DNA of 64,000 bases from an uncultured Bacteroidota bacterium (GCA_903844645.1 CAIMUP010000107.1:1-64000), one strand, 5' to 3'. Shown: positions 1 to 9,195, numbered from the stretch's first letter. Made by a program: numbers and translations. Notes: a model not told the origin generated them from the sequence alone.

Positions 1-51
1 AGTTTTTTTTATTTAATATCGGCAAAAGTAGGAAATAGTTGGTATTTTGAT

Positions 52-310
52 TGTTGGGGTTGGTAAGAGGGTCTTGAGGGTTGGTAAGAGGGTCTTGAGG
101 GGAGGTAAGAGGGTTGTGGGGTGAGGTAAGAGGGTTGTGGGGTGAGGTAAGAGGGTTGTGAGGTGAGGTAAGAGGGTTGTGTGGTGAGGTAAGAGGGTTG
201 TGGGGTGAGGTAAGAGGGTTGTGGGGTGAGGTAAGAGGGTTATGGGGTGAGGTAAGAGGGTTGTGGGGTGAGGTAAGAGGGTTGTAGGGTGAGGTAAGAG
301 GGTTGTGAGG
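52..310. repeat. Tandem array, 21-bp period, ~12 units
   Basis: Direct repeats with core GGTAAGAGGGTTGTGG recur every 21 bases, with single-base differences between units (GTCTTG, GTTGTG, GTTATG). The G-rich strand is the plus strand. The array lies upstream of the orphan gene that begins at 529. Bases 311-470 between array and promoter are also G-rich and hold no gene that I can see. This is one of fourteen arrays in the window with the same period but a different unit. Confidence 0.97.
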
Positions 311-470
311 CAAAGTTTATGGCGGTCTGAACGGGGATTTGGGAAATTTTTGGGAATTGGGAGGGGGTGATTGGGGAGGGAAAAGATGGATTTATTGGTG
401 GGTAAAATCTGTATTGGGAGATGTTTTGTCTTTGGAATTGGTTTTGAGGGGGAAATAAAGTTGGATTAAA

Positions 471-502
471 TTTGCGGGATTATAAAATAAAATGTAATTT
501 TG
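471..502 (+). promoter_or_regulatory. Bacteroidota-type promoter
   Basis: TTTG at 471-474 (-33 element) and TAATTTTG at 495-502 (-7 element) are 20 bases apart, an exact match to the TTTG-N19-21-TAnnTTTG consensus. It sets the start of the next gene at ATG 529, because the upstream in-frame codon at 472 lies inside the promoter. Confidence 0.8.
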
Positions 503-528
503 CAGTCTTAATTATTAATAAAAATTTT

Positions 529-1470
529 ATGCCTGTAACATTAACAACTGCAAGACCTGTTCTGAAAGGGAAGACTTCCTTCAGCGTCTTCGACCAAATC
601 ATCGTCATCGGCATCGCCAAATACAAAACCAAACAACCCCTCTTCTTCGCCAAAAACAACAAGTGGACCATCGCCTGGGGAACCAATCTCCTCGCTGATA
701 AAGATGCCGCATCTGTCCTGCCCGACAACTTTTCGCGCCAAGCAGTCATTGATGCAAAACGTATTTTGATGGATGTGCAAACCGTAGATTGTATCATCAT
801 CGCAAACGATCTCAAAGAACTCATCGAAGCCTCCTTCCCCGAAAATCTATGGGCAGAAAAAAAGATAGAAGCCGGCATGGCACACTACGGCAAAGCCGCC
901 ACCAAACCCGGCGAATGTAGCCTCATGATGGCGTCCGGCGTTACCTTCATGGCAAATGTAGAAAACCATGCAGCACTCGTTGCCGGCGGAATGTTAGCAG
1001 GATTTCAAGCAGGTTATCTGGGTCAGAAAAATGCGTTCAACACCGCTCACGATGCCTATACCTCTGCCGTCAGCGATGCACAAGAAGCCACCGATATCAA
1101 GATAGCCGCCTACAACGCCATCTACACCAAATACATGCAGATGGCACGCGTCGCCAAGAACCTCTTCCGAAATGATCTCGCCATCCTGAACTTCATCGTC
1201 TTCGCAACCATCAAGCACACCATCCAGCCCGAATATCAAGCCGTAGAAACCGTGAGAATCAAGAAAAATTCATCCGAACAAATCGCCAATGCCATCCCAG
1301 GCACACCCATTATTAATATCGGCACCCTACCCGTCACCATCAACGATACCGTGATACTCGCAGCCGGAGCCACCATCAACAACACCTTCGGCGAACGCGT
1401 AAAAATCACCAATGGCAATGCCCTCTACCCCTGCGCAGTGAGAATGACAAGGATGGTGCATAAAAATTAA
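529..1470 (+). CDS. Orphan protein, helical core plus beta-rich C-terminus
   Basis: Encodes 313 aa from ATG 529, 26 bases after a consensus -7 box. I do not recognise a named domain. Residues ~165-250 look like an alanine-rich helical bundle (AAYNAIYTKYMQMARVAKN). The last ~65 residues look beta-rich (PIINIGTLPVTINDTVILAAG), suggesting a small sandwich domain. There is no signal peptide. Codon use is C-ending and GC-richer than the T9SS genes nearby. The helical-then-beta plan loosely resembles three other orphans here (28156, 37605 and 54825), which also lie beside 21-bp arrays. Function is unknown. Confidence is that the gene is real. Confidence 0.75.
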   Translation: MPVTLTTARPVLKGKTSFSVFDQIIVIGIAKYKTKQPLFFAKNNKWTIAWGTNLLADKDAASVLPDNFSRQAVIDAKRILMDVQTVDCIIIANDLKELIEASFPENLWAEKKIEAGMAHYGKAATKPGECSLMMASGVTFMANVENHAALVAGGMLAGFQAGYLGQKNAFNTAHDAYTSAVSDAQEATDIKIAAYNAIYTKYMQMARVAKNLFRNDLAILNFIVFATIKHTIQPEYQAVETVRIKKNSSEQIANAIPGTPIINIGTLPVTINDTVILAAGATINNTFGERVKITNGNALYPCAVRMTRMVHKN

Positions 1471-1478
1471 CTTGCTAT

Positions 1479-1497
1479 GATGGATTTGTAATCCATC
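1479..1497. repeat. Short palindrome (REP-like)
   Basis: GATGGATTTGTAATCCATC is a perfect 8-bp inverted repeat around TGT. It resembles the first palindrome of the pair at 41049-41067 (GACGGATT-AAA-AATCCGTC), so it is probably a member of the same interspersed family and not part of the adjacent terminator. Confidence 0.6.
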
Positions 1498-1507
1498 ATC
1501 AAAACCA

Positions 1508-1548
1508 AAAGCCCTCGAATATCTCCATCCGAGGGCTTTCGCTTTTTA
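1508..1548. terminator. Bidirectional intrinsic terminator
   Basis: AAAGCCCTCG (1508-1517) pairs with CGAGGGCTTT (1530-1539), followed by a T-rich run on the plus strand and preceded by A residues that serve the minus strand. It lies between the convergent gene at 529-1470 and pnp. Confidence 0.85.
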
Positions 1549-1563
1549 TTGAAGAATTAAGAA

Positions 1564-3690
1564 TTAAACCTTCTCTGGCTTCGGCAATAAAACTTTGCGA
1601 GACAGTTTCAGCTTATTGGTTTTCTTATCTACTTCGATTAATTTCACTTGGATTTTATCTCCGGCTTTCATCAAACCATCCATTGTTTCGTGGCGGTTCC
1701 AATCTATTTCAGAGATGTGCAACAAGCCGTCCTTACCAGGAAGTATCTCCACGAATGCCCCGAATGGCATGATAGATTTTACCGTGCCATCATACACCGT
1801 TCCTACCTCTGGAATGGAAACGATGCCTCTGATCTTGGCTAATACTTTATCAATAGAATCCTTGTCGGCTGATGCGATTTCGATGATTCCAAACTCGCCT
1901 TCTTCGGTAATCGAAATGGAAGCACCAGTCTCACGTTGCATCTCTTGAATAACCTTTCCGCCTGGTCCGATAACCGCACCGATAAACTCTCTTGGAATAG
2001 ACATTTTGATGATACGTGGAGCGAATGGTTTGTAATCTTCGCGAGGAGCGGCAAGGGTTTTATTCATCTCGCTAAGGATGTGCAAACGACCGGCACGAGC
2101 TTGTTCCAATGCTTGCAACATAATTTCGTAAGGCAAGCCTTCTACTTTCAAATCCATCTGGCATGCAACGATACCTTTTACAGTGCCCGTAACTTTGAAA
2201 TCCATATCTCCCAAGTGATCTTCATCACCCAGAATATCAGAAAGAACTGCGAACTTCTCACCATCAGTAATCAAGCCCATCGCGATGCCTGAAACAGGAT
2301 TCGTAATCTTTATTCCTGCATCCATCAAAGCCAATGAACCGGCACAAACAGTAGCCATCGAAGAAGAACCATTCGACTCAAGAATATCAGAAACCACACG
2401 AACGGTGTAAGGATTAATATCAGAACCCGGCAGTACCTTCTTCAAAGAACGCATCGCAAGGTTTCCATGCCCCACTTCCCTACGACCAACGCCACGCATC
2501 ATCTTCGCTTCTCCTGTAGAGAATGGCGGAAAATTATAATGCAATAAAAACTTGTTATAACCTTCAATCATAGCCCCGTCAATCATCTGCTCATCCAATT
2601 TACTACCCAAGGTAACAGTGGTTAAAGATTGAGTTTCGCCACGAGTAAATACCGCCGAACCATGTGCAGATGGCAAGTAACTTACCTCCGACCAAATGTC
2701 ACGAATTTCATTACCCTTCCTGCCATCCAAACGAACGCCTTCATCCAAAATCATTCGACGAATAGCCTCCTTCTCAACATCGTGATAATACTTCTTGATG
2801 AAAGGTTTTTTCGCATCTCTTTCTTCCTCTGGAATGGTTTCAATGAACGCATCACGAACCGCTTGGAACGCCTCATGTCTAAGGTGCTTATCATTATTAC
2901 ATTGCATAGCAACGGCATAAACTTTATCATAAGTTTCCTTCTTAACTAATGCTTTTAATTCAAGGTCATTGGTTTCGTGGCTGTATTCGCGTTTTGGTTT
3001 ATTGCCACATAGTTCGGCAAGTTCTAATTGTGCTTTGCATTGAATCTTTATCGCTTCGTGTGCAAACTGAATCGCCTCCAACATTTCCTTTTCAGAAACC
3101 TCGCTCATCTCACCTTCCACCATCATGATGTTATCCATCGTGGCAGCAACAATGAGGTTAATGTCGGCTCTTTCTATATCTGAAATGATTGGGTTAATAA
3201 TCAACTTTCCATCTATCCTTCCCACACGAACTTCAGAGATAGGACCTGCAAAAGGAATATCAGAAACAGCGATTGCAGCAGAAGCCGCCAACGCCGCAAG
3301 TGCATCAGGATAAATGTTTTTATCAGCAGAAATCAACGTAACCAATACCTGAATCTCTGCATGATAATCGTCCGGGAAAAGTGGACGCAGCGCACGGTCA
3401 ATCAATCGGCTGATCAGGATTTCATAATCCGAAAGCCTCGCTTCACGCTTAAAAAACCCACCTGGGAAACGACCCACAGCAGCATATTTCTCCTGATAAT
3501 CTACCGACAAAGGCAAATAATCCATTCCTTCTTTAGCTTCTTTATTGGAAACAACGGTGGCAAGAAGCATGCAATCACCCATTCTAACAACAACAGAACC
3601 ATCGGCTTGCTTTGCTAATTTACCAGTTTCAATCGTGACGGTTCTGCCGTCGCCGATGTCAAACGTTTTTGATTTTAAATTATAATTCAT
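1564..3690 (-). CDS. pnp: Polyribonucleotide nucleotidyltransferase (PNPase)
   Basis: Encodes 708 aa, a normal PNPase length. The enzyme degrades RNA 3' to 5' by phosphorolysis, releasing nucleoside diphosphates, and is a cytoplasmic trimer. Two RNase PH domains occupy about residues 10-230 and 320-540, joined by the helical linker. A KH domain follows with the GxxG loop in [12 protein letters not shown], then an S1 domain ([19 protein letters not shown]). The start is the ATG of [10 protein letters not shown], preceded by an A/T-rich leader. rpsO lies directly upstream on the same strand, the widespread rpsO-pnp order, but a strong hairpin between them suggests at least partial uncoupling. 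Confidence 0.98.
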   Translation of the reverse strand: MNYNLKSKTFDIGDGRTVTIETGKLAKQADGSVVVRMGDCMLLATVVSNKEAKEGMDYLPLSVDYQEKYAAVGRFPGGFFKREARLSDYEILISRLIDRALRPLFPDDYHAEIQVLVTLISADKNIYPDALAALAASAAIAVSDIPFAGPISEVRVGRIDGKLIINPIISDIERADINLIVAATMDNIMMVEGEMSEVSEKEMLEAIQFAHEAIKIQCKAQLELAELCGNKPKREYSHETNDLELKALVKKETYDKVYAVAMQCNNDKHLRHEAFQAVRDAFIETIPEEERDAKKPFIKKYYHDVEKEAIRRMILDEGVRLDGRKGNEIRDIWSEVSYLPSAHGSAVFTRGETQSLTTVTLGSKLDEQMIDGAMIEGYNKFLLHYNFPPFSTGEAKMMRGVGRREVGHGNLAMRSLKKVLPGSDINPYTVRVVSDILESNGSSSMATVCAGSLALMDAGIKITNPVSGIAMGLITDGEKFAVLSDILGDEDHLGDMDFKVTGTVKGIVACQMDLKVEGLPYEIMLQALEQARAGRLHILSEMNKTLAAPREDYKPFAPRIIKMSIPREFIGAVIGPGGKVIQEMQRETGASISITEEGEFGIIEIASADKDSIDKVLAKIRGIVSIPEVGTVYDGTVKSIMPFGAFVEILPGKDGLLHISEIDWNRHETMDGLMKAGDKIQVKLIEVDKKTNKLKLSRKVLLPKPEKV

Positions 3691-3713
3691 TTTTTTTAAT
3701 TGTTATTAAATAT

Positions 3714-3743
3714 AAAAAAGGGCAATCGAATAATTGCCCTTTT
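3714..3743 (-). terminator. Terminator between rpsO and pnp
   Basis: Read on the minus strand, AAAAGGGCAAT and ATTGCCCTTTTTT form a hairpin with a six-nucleotide loop and U-tail just after rpsO. It may terminate or attenuate transcription into pnp. In other bacteria the rpsO-pnp intergenic region is an RNase processing and PNPase autoregulation site, and a similar role is possible here by inference. Confidence 0.75.
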
Positions 3744-3765
3744 AATTCTATTAAATCTATGCAGA

Positions 3766-4035
3766 CTATTTACGGAGACCTAAGGCTGCGATAACCTTAC
3801 GATACCTGTTGATGTCAACGTGCATCAGGTATTTCAGCAAGCGTTTGCGTTTACTTACTAACTGTATCAATGCGGTCTGCGTTGAAAAGTCTTTCTTGTT
3901 TGCTTTTAGATGTTGCGTCAACGCGGAGATGCGGGTTGAGAACATTGCGATTTGTGCTTCGCTGTTGCCGGTATCGGCTTCGGACTTTCCGTATTTCTTG
4001 AAAATCTCTTTCTTGGTTTCGGTACTTAATGCCAT
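3766..4035 (-). CDS. rpsO: 30S ribosomal protein S15
   Basis: Encodes 89 aa, the usual S15 length. S15 binds 16S rRNA at the central-domain three-way junction and nucleates the platform of the small subunit. The family signature is clear in the centre and end (LTQHLKANKKDFSTQTALI, then RKRLLKYL and RYRKVIAALGLRK). I place the start at the ATG of MALSTETKKEIF. The frame is open further upstream, but that part contains the -7 box and reads as an unlikely hydrophobic leader. It is followed on the same strand by a hairpin and then pnp. Confidence 0.97.
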   Translation of the reverse strand: MALSTETKKEIFKKYGKSEADTGNSEAQIAMFSTRISALTQHLKANKKDFSTQTALIQLVSKRKRLLKYLMHVDINRYRKVIAALGLRK

Positions 4036-4066
4036 TCTATTAACTATTAATTTATTTATTAGGGCG

Positions 4067-4096
4067 CAAAGATATAAAAGTTTTCGGTAATCCAAA
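4067..4096 (-). promoter_or_regulatory. rpsO promoter
   Basis: On the minus strand TATCTTTG (4074-4067) matches the -7 consensus TAnnTTTG, and a TTTTTGG run about 18 bases upstream serves as -33 element. The predicted leader to ATG 4035 is about 25 nt. Confidence 0.7.
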
Positions 4097-4113
4097 AACG
4101 ATGATTTGCTTTC

Positions 4114-4752
4114 TCATTTGGTTTCTATAAGTTTTCCTTCTTTATAAACCTCAATCTTTTGCAATTTTCCTTTTTCATCCCAGTATTTCTTCTCTCCTTC
4201 TTCAACATGCTTCACAAAATTTACTTCGCTCATCTTTTGCCCATTTTCATGCCACACCAAATAAAGTCCGTTAGCATAAGCACCCTCAATTCGATTATAT
4301 TGAAAGTGTTTTTGACCATTACAATAGTAACCTATACACAACGTATCATCATTAAAACAACATTTACACAATAATTGACCATTAGAACAATAGGTCTCAT
4401 CGGATCCCCAACCGAAAAAATCATTGGTAACTTTATAAAATGTTCCTTTCCTTTTTAACCTTCCATTTCTCCAATAATCATTATGAATACATATAGAGTC
4501 ATTTTCGAGATAAGATTCAAAGGCAAGTTGCTTTTTATTATGATCAAAATAAACTTTCCATGTCTTATATTCCTTGTTAAAATCTTTAGGATTTACCAGA
4601 GAATCAAGAATTATATCATTAGGTTCTGTATCATATCGAATGTTGGCAGTATCATCAATGAAAGTTATAGTTTGGGAATTTACCATCCCATTCATCCCAA
4701 CCAAGGCAAGCACCAAAACCATCAACCCCCTTCCGATTTTCATCATCATCAT
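4114..4752 (-). CDS. MORN_2-type repeat protein (YwqK-like), secreted
   Basis: Encodes about 212 aa. Four consecutive in-frame ATG codons (4752-4743) make the exact start uncertain. I use the first, because all lie downstream of the promoter. An N-terminal hydrophobic stretch (GLMVLVLALVGMNGMVNSQ) is a probable signal peptide. The body consists of repeats of the form 'WxNGxxxxxGxY' such as YWRNGRLKRKGTFY, YCSNGQLLCKC and WHENGQKMSEV, ending in YKEGKLIE. These are the MORN_2 or toxin-antitoxin YwqK-type repeats common in Bacteroidota surface or periplasmic proteins, where function is mostly undefined. It is probably monocistronic. Confidence 0.85.
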   Translation of the reverse strand: MMMMKIGRGLMVLVLALVGMNGMVNSQTITFIDDTANIRYDTEPNDIILDSLVNPKDFNKEYKTWKVYFDHNKKQLAFESYLENDSICIHNDYWRNGRLKRKGTFYKVTNDFFGWGSDETYCSNGQLLCKCCFNDDTLCIGYYCNGQKHFQYNRIEGAYANGLYLVWHENGQKMSEVNFVKHVEEGEKKYWDEKGKLQKIEVYKEGKLIETK

Positions 4753-4767
4753 TTTATTAATAAGCAG

Positions 4768-4800
4768 CAAAATTAGGAAAAAGGAAATGATTCCGGCAAA
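4768..4800 (-). promoter_or_regulatory. Promoter of the MORN-repeat gene
   Basis: Minus strand TTTG (4800-4797), 21-base spacer, then TAATTTTG (4775-4768). This is a full Bacteroidota consensus match and rules out the in-frame start at 4806. Confidence 0.75.
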
Positions 4801-4879
4801 TGGCATTTTGAGAAAAGTTCCTTTTTACACCTGAAAACCGCCTTTTACAACGGGAAATTCTGCCCAGTCGAAGACTAAA

Positions 4880-5130
4880 GTGTAAATGATTTAAGTCTGG
4901 GCGTAAATGATTTAAGTCTGGGCGTAAATGATTTAAGTCAGGGCGTAAATGATTTAAACCGGGTGGTAGTATGATTTAAGTCTGGGCGTAAATGATTTAA
5001 ACCGGGTGGTAATATGATTTAAGGTTGGGCGTAAATGATTTAAACCGGGTGGTAGTATGATTTAAGTCTGGGCGTAAATGATTTAAGTCTGGGCGTAAAT
5101 GATTTAAGGTAGGGTGTAAATGATTTAAGG
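4880..5130. repeat. Tandem array, 21-bp period with 22-bp variants
   Basis: Units share GTAAATGATTTAA preceded by either GTCTGGGC or ACCGGGTG. The second kind is one base longer. TAAATGATTTA is an 11-bp odd palindrome, so each unit presents a symmetric site. The array lies in a divergent intergenic region. Confidence 0.95.
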
Positions 5131-5146
5131 TGGCTACGAAATGGTC

Positions 5147-5262
5147 TTACACAGAAGGTTTTTGTAATAATCCATAACGACCAAGTACCTTTTCCTCGAA
5201 GGTATTTAATTTACCAACAGCTTCAGCAGCTTGGAACTTTGAATCCGAATCGGCAGTTTTTT
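5147..5262 (-). pseudogene. C-terminal fragment of a lost gene
   Basis: On the minus strand a ~38-codon stretch reads like real protein (SKFQAAEAVGKLNTFEEKVL, then GRYGLLQKPSV and a stop). It has no start codon and is cut off by two TAA codons just upstream. The amino-acid composition is unlike random translation of the neighbouring array. I read it as the tail of a decayed gene, trapped between the array and the long inverted repeat. I cannot name the family. Confidence 0.4.
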
Positions 5263-5272
5263 TGTGAGATTA

Positions 5273-5314
5273 TTAGTCCACTCGCATCCGATACATCGGA
5301 TGCGAGAGGACTAA
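5273..5314. repeat. 42-bp near-perfect inverted repeat
   Basis: Two 20-bp arms with one mismatched pair surround a 2-base centre; the inner part is CTCGCATCCGAT-AC-ATCGGATGCGAG, flanked by TTAGTCC and GGACTAA. It has no U-tail on either strand, so a protein site, a REP-type element or a scar of a mobile element is likelier than a terminator. Confidence 0.85.
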
Positions 5315-5352
5315 TCAAAAATTGTGGCGCAATAATTTCCCCTCCCGATTCC

Positions 5353-5368
5353 TAATTTTGGCGGCATG
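5353..5368 (+). promoter_or_regulatory. -7 box abutting the start codon
   Basis: TAATTTTG at 5353-5360, then GCGGC, then ATG. Only five bases separate the -7 box and the start codon, so the transcript would begin at or next to the AUG. Confidence 0.6.
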
Positions 5369-6550
5369 ATAAAACTGAAAATGGTTACGATATTGTGGCG
5401 GGCAATGCTTCTGCTGCACCCGGGTGTGGAAATGCCTTTTAACTTCGCGATGGAGGAAAATCATGGTAGAACGCGCATCGTTTTTATGAATGGCGACGAA
5501 CGGATTATTGCCGAGGAAGTGAAGGTAACGGATGATTCCATCTTCATCAAGATGCCCGTTTTCGATGCCGAGATTAAGGCGAAAATACTGAAGTTCAAAG
5601 ATGCTCCGGTGCGGATGGATGGCAATTTTATTAACCATGCCCGCACCAAAGATAACATCATTCGATTCACTGCCGATGCGAACCAAAACATTCGGTTTTT
5701 TACGGGAGGGAAAGCAGCAAATGCCGATTTTATGGGCAAATGGGAGGTTCATTTTTCGAGAAATACAGCCGATAGCAGCGATGCCATCGGAGAATTTAAA
5801 CAAAGCGGAACCGCCATTACCGGCACATTCCTGACTCCCACTGGCGATTACAGATATCTCGAAGGAAGTGTCATAGATTCAACGATGAATCTCTCGGCAT
5901 TCGATGGCTGCCACCTGTTTTTATTCAAAGGAAAGATGAAAAATGACGGGACGATAGAGGGCGATTATTGGTCGGGGGCGCATTGGCACGAACCTTTTAT
6001 CGGGAAGAAAAATAATGCTTACACTCTTCCCGATGCCGATACGTTGATGAAATTAAAAAAGGGGTATGAGGGTATAAAATTTTCTTTTGTGGATACCAAT
6101 AATGCCAAAGTGAATTTCCCGGATGCCAAGTATGATGGCAAGGTGGTGATCCTTCAAATCATGGGAACCTGGTGTCCGAATTGTTTGGATGAAACGAACT
6201 TCCTTGCTCCGTTTTACAAGGCAAATAAAGCGAAGGGTGTGGAGATCATCGGGCTTGCTTTTGAGAAATTCCCCGATTTTAAGAAGGCGAAGAGTAATAT
6301 TTCGAGGTTGAAAACGAGGCTCAATGTGGATTATCCGATATTGATCGGCTGCACGAATAATAAGGATTCCATTGCGAGAAACTTGCCGATGTTGGGCAGT
6401 ATTTATTCTTATCCTACCACTATTTTTATTGATAAAAAAGGGAAAGTACGGAAGATACATACCGGATTTTCGGGTCCGGCAACGGGTATTCATTATGAAC
6501 GATGGCAACAAGAATTCACTGCTTTTGTGGATAAATTGCTTAAAGAATAA
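5366..6550 (+). CDS. TlpA-family thiol-disulfide reductase
   Basis: Encodes 394 aa. The C-terminal ~150 residues are a thioredoxin-fold TlpA/ResA domain with active site WCPNC (GTWCPNCLDE, near residue 270) and the cis-proline region SYPTTIFIDKKGKV. Such proteins keep periplasmic cysteines reduced, for example for cytochrome maturation. The N-terminal ~230 residues form a beta-rich domain (GEFKQSGTAITGTFLTPTGD, with a WSGAHWHEPF motif) that often precedes TlpA in Bacteroidota and may bind a small ligand. A clear signal peptide is not visible; the weak hydrophobic stretch WRAMLLLHPG may do. ATG 5366 is preferred because the promoter-to-start layout matches seven other genes here. Confidence 0.88.
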   Translation: MIKLKMVTILWRAMLLLHPGVEMPFNFAMEENHGRTRIVFMNGDERIIAEEVKVTDDSIFIKMPVFDAEIKAKILKFKDAPVRMDGNFINHARTKDNIIRFTADANQNIRFFTGGKAANADFMGKWEVHFSRNTADSSDAIGEFKQSGTAITGTFLTPTGDYRYLEGSVIDSTMNLSAFDGCHLFLFKGKMKNDGTIEGDYWSGAHWHEPFIGKKNNAYTLPDADTLMKLKKGYEGIKFSFVDTNNAKVNFPDAKYDGKVVILQIMGTWCPNCLDETNFLAPFYKANKAKGVEIIGLAFEKFPDFKKAKSNISRLKTRLNVDYPILIGCTNNKDSIARNLPMLGSIYSYPTTIFIDKKGKVRKIHTGFSGPATGIHYERWQQEFTAFVDKLLKE

Positions 6551-6602
6551 AATGACATTTGTTTTTATCTTCTAGAACCTTCGGCAGGGAGTTTTACGGT
6601 TG

Positions 6603-6705
6603 AGAATGGGAGAATCGCGGTAAGGGATGGGAGAATCGCGGTTGGGGATGGGAGAATCGCGGTTAGGGATGGGAGAATCACGGTTAGGGATGGTAGAATC
6701 GCTGT
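6603..6705. repeat. Tandem array, 21-bp period, ~5 units
   Basis: Core GGGAGAATCGCGGTTAGG repeats every 21 bases. The unit resembles that of the array at 11009-11163 read on the opposite strand (GGGAGAATCGCTGT), and both arrays adjoin the same duplicated promoter block. Confidence 0.95.
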
Positions 6706-6713
6706 TTTTACGT

Positions 6714-6811
6714 GTAGAATTCTTGGGGAAGGGGGATTTTATTAGCCCAAAAATGGGGAATCTTTCTTTATTCAAAAGAAAAATTAACCGTGAGTTTTGT
6801 AGTTTTGCAGG
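6714..6811 (+). repeat. Duplicated promoter cassette, copy A
   Basis: About 98 bases running from GTAGAATTCTTGGGG to TTTTGTAGTTTTGCAGG occur again at 10903-11000 in inverse orientation with about 90% identity. The block ends in the -7 box TAGTTTTG (6800-6807), which would drive the gene at 6839. Confidence 0.93.
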
Positions 6812-6838
6812 ATTAATAACAAATAAAAATCTAATAAA

Positions 6839-7675
6839 ATGAAAACAAGAATCCTAATCCTATTAATACTTCTCGGAAGTATATCCTTAAAAATGCAAGG
6901 TCAAATTAACTACCAACATTCCTTTAGTATGAATCAAAATATCGGTGCTGCTTATTTTGCCATTATTGACATTGGCAATAATAATTATAAATATATGTTT
7001 CAAGATAACACAGGATTTAGATTATTTAATCTTGATTATTCACTTTATTTAGCAAACGTTGCTCCTCCTATTCCTTTATTCCAACCTCCTAACTATAACG
7101 AAGCTATGTATATTACACAAACATTGTTTGATTGCGATTCTACAAATATTGAATATGCGATCTGTTCTGAAACTCATCCAGGAAATTTTTACATTTATAG
7201 AACAGATGGAACTTTATTATTTGAAAAAGATAGTGCAATTGGAGCTTGTGAAGAAGGAGGTGGGTTTTATGCTCTTTCAACTACATTAAGACCAATTGAA
7301 ACTACACCTGATGGTACAAAATTATATTTATGGACTTGGAATAGTACTGGATTAGATAGTCTAATTATTTATTCTCTTTGTGGAGATCTTCCTACAATGT
7401 TTGATGAAATTAAACATTCACCTAGTTATGTACAGGTATTTCCAAATCCAACAGACAGGATAATTAACTTTAATATTAATCCACCAAATAACTTTGACCA
7501 ATTTACTCTTACAATATACAACTCTTCCTTTCAACAAGTTCATAAAATGGATGTGAAGGAAAAAAATGTTCAATTGGATTTAAAAGAAAAGTCTCTTGCC
7601 TCCGGTACTTATTTATTTGATTTAAGAACAAATAATAAAGTCTTTCAAACAGGTAAATTTGTTATCGAAAGGTAA
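6839..7675 (+). CDS. Secreted T9SS type A cargo protein
   Basis: Encodes 278 aa. A signal peptide (KTRILILLILLGSISLKMQG) leads into a ~170-residue region without recognised domain but with beta-propeller-like spacing (YIYRTDGTLLFEKD, TPDGTKLYLWTWN). The final ~80 residues are a type IX secretion C-terminal sorting domain: VQVFPNPTDRIINFNI at the start and SGTYLFDLRTNNK near the end, finishing in GKFVIER. Such domains direct export across the outer membrane by T9SS and are then removed. It is transcribed from the duplicated promoter cassette (-7 box at 6800-6807, leader ~30 nt). The DNA is AT-rich relative to neighbours. Confidence 0.9.
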   Translation: MKTRILILLILLGSISLKMQGQINYQHSFSMNQNIGAAYFAIIDIGNNNYKYMFQDNTGFRLFNLDYSLYLANVAPPIPLFQPPNYNEAMYITQTLFDCDSTNIEYAICSETHPGNFYIYRTDGTLLFEKDSAIGACEEGGGFYALSTTLRPIETTPDGTKLYLWTWNSTGLDSLIIYSLCGDLPTMFDEIKHSPSYVQVFPNPTDRIINFNINPPNNFDQFTLTIYNSSFQQVHKMDVKEKNVQLDLKEKSLASGTYLFDLRTNNKVFQTGKFVIER

Positions 7676-7683
7676 TAAATTTC

Positions 7684-7736
7684 ATTATCCTTTTATGATT
7701 GCGACCTTTTTGGGGAGCAACAATAAAAGGATGATG
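7684..7736. repeat. ~53-bp inverted-repeat element, copy 1
   Basis: Ends ATTATCCTTTTAT and ATAAAAGGATGAT are inverted; the interior has GATTGCGACC opposite GGGGAGCAAC. Related copies lie at 9142-9195, 9931-9980 and 49908-49956. It sits between the convergent ends of the T9SS cargo gene and der, where it could also serve as a transcript end. Confidence 0.85.
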
Positions 7737-7746
7737 ATGATGGCTA

Positions 7747-9066
7747 TTAATCTTCTTCTCCGTCTTTGCCTCGGAAGTATATCGAGATGGGTACGCCTGA
7801 TAAATCAAAGTTTTCGCGGAGTTTGTTTTCGATGAAGCGTCGGTATTGTTCTTTGATGTATTGGGGCATGTTGCAGAAGAAGGCGAAGGCGGGTGTTTTG
7901 GCGGGTAGCATGGTGATGTATTTTATCTTGATGTGCTTGCCTTTCGTGGCGGGTGGCGGATTGTATTCGATGATGGGGAGCATTATTTTATTGAGTTTCG
8001 AGGTCGGGATTTTCGCGGCGCGGCTGTTGAATACCTGCACTGCGGTCTCTAATGCTTTGTGGATGCGTTGCTTCTCGTGGACGGAGACGAAGAGGATCGG
8101 GATGTCGGTGAATGGCGAGGTTTTGGCTTTGATGCTTTCGATGTATCGCTTGGTGGAATTGGTGTCTTTTTCTATCAAATCCCACTTGTTGACGAGGATC
8201 ACGATGCCCTTTTTGTTCTTGTCGGCGAGGTGGAAAATGTTGATGTCCTGGGCGGTCATTCCTTCCTGCGCATCAATCATTAAAATACAAACATCGCTCT
8301 CTTCAATCGAGCGGATGGCGCGCATGACGGAGTAAAATTCGATGTCTTCTTTGACCCTTGTTTTGCGGCGCAATCCTGCGGTATCTATCAATAGGAAATC
8401 GAAACCATAAGCGTTGTATCGTGTGTTGATACTATCGCGAGTAGTCCCCGCAATCGGCGTAACGATACTACGGTCCTCGCCAATCAAAGTATTCAGGAAA
8501 GATGACTTACCGACATTGGGCTGCCCGACGATAGCGAACTTAGGCAAGCCAGCGTTTTCATCCACATGTTCCTTGTCGAATGAACCGATGACCATATCAA
8601 GCAATTCGCCAGTGCCACTCCCACTCACGGCAGAGATGCAAAACACTTCGCCCAAGCCGAGGCTATAGAATTCATTCGAGTCAATAATCCGTTTACTGTT
8701 ATCAACTTTATTAGCGACGAGGATAACTTTCTTGTTCGATTTACGAATCAAACCAGCCACCTCCAAGTCCAGATCAGTAACACCCGTAACCACGTCCACC
8801 ATGAACAACAAGACATCAGCCTCCTCGATAGCGATCTTCACCTGCTTACGGATTTCGCTTTCAAAAATATCCTCCGAACCGTGGATATATCCGCCAGTAT
8901 CAATGACCGAAAACGCCTTGCCGCACCATTCCACATGACCATAATGCCTGTCGCGAGTAACGCCCGAAACCTCATCTACTATTGCTTCTCTCGATTCAAT
9001 CAGTCTGTTGAAGAGGGTGGACTTTCCCACGTTAGGTCGCCCGATAATTGCTACAATGTTGCTCAT
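7747..9066 (-). CDS. der: Ribosome biogenesis GTPase Der (EngA)
   Basis: Encodes 439 aa, typical of Der, an essential GTPase for 50S subunit assembly. It has two tandem G domains: P-loop [11 protein letters not shown] at residues 9-19 with switch motif DTGGY and NKVD, and a second P-loop [11 protein letters not shown] near residue 180 with DTAGL and NKWDLI. A C-terminal KH-like domain follows ([20 protein letters not shown]). The start ATG ([12 protein letters not shown]) lies ~20 bases after the -7 box on the minus strand. No operon partner is apparent. Confidence 0.98.
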   Translation of the reverse strand: MSNIVAIIGRPNVGKSTLFNRLIESREAIVDEVSGVTRDRHYGHVEWCGKAFSVIDTGGYIHGSEDIFESEIRKQVKIAIEEADVLLFMVDVVTGVTDLDLEVAGLIRKSNKKVILVANKVDNSKRIIDSNEFYSLGLGEVFCISAVSGSGTGELLDMVIGSFDKEHVDENAGLPKFAIVGQPNVGKSSFLNTLIGEDRSIVTPIAGTTRDSINTRYNAYGFDFLLIDTAGLRRKTRVKEDIEFYSVMRAIRSIEESDVCILMIDAQEGMTAQDINIFHLADKNKKGIVILVNKWDLIEKDTNSTKRYIESIKAKTSPFTDIPILFVSVHEKQRIHKALETAVQVFNSRAAKIPTSKLNKIMLPIIEYNPPPATKGKHIKIKYITMLPAKTPAFAFFCNMPQYIKEQYRRFIENKLRENFDLSGVPISIYFRGKDGEED

Positions 9067-9086
9067 TATTATAAATATTTAGGCGG

Positions 9087-9094
9087 CAAAGATA
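9087..9094 (-). promoter_or_regulatory. der promoter -7 box
   Basis: TATCTTTG on the minus strand, about 20 bases before the der start codon, matches TAnnTTTG. I see no convincing -33 element. Confidence 0.6.
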
Positions 9095-9141
9095 AGATTC
9101 TAAGGGGTGATGGGATTTTGCCTAAGTTTAATCATAGTGTT

Positions 9142-9195
9142 CATCATCCTTTTATTGTTGCACCGCAAGGGCGGATGCAATCATAAAAAGATAAT
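9142..9195. repeat. ~53-bp inverted-repeat element, copy 2
   Basis: CATCATCCTTTTATTGTTGC faces GCAATCATAAAAAGATAAT around a CACCGCAAGGGCGGAT centre. Its right arm supplies the last codons and the stop codon (9181-9183) of the hepT-like gene. Confidence 0.85.

Noticed and set aside
480-1418. Long minus-strand ORFs opposite the orphan gene at 529
   Set aside because: Shadows of a C-ending codon bias in the plus-strand gene; no promoter and no family resemblance.
5273-5314. Intrinsic terminator
   Set aside because: The hairpin is strong but there is no T-run on either side and no intact gene ends there.
6572-6842. ORFs through the array at 6603 on both strands (heptapeptide repeats)
   Set aside because: A 21-bp period is divisible by three, so any stop-free unit stays open in all copies. 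The products are pure repeats and the frames overlap a promoter cassette.
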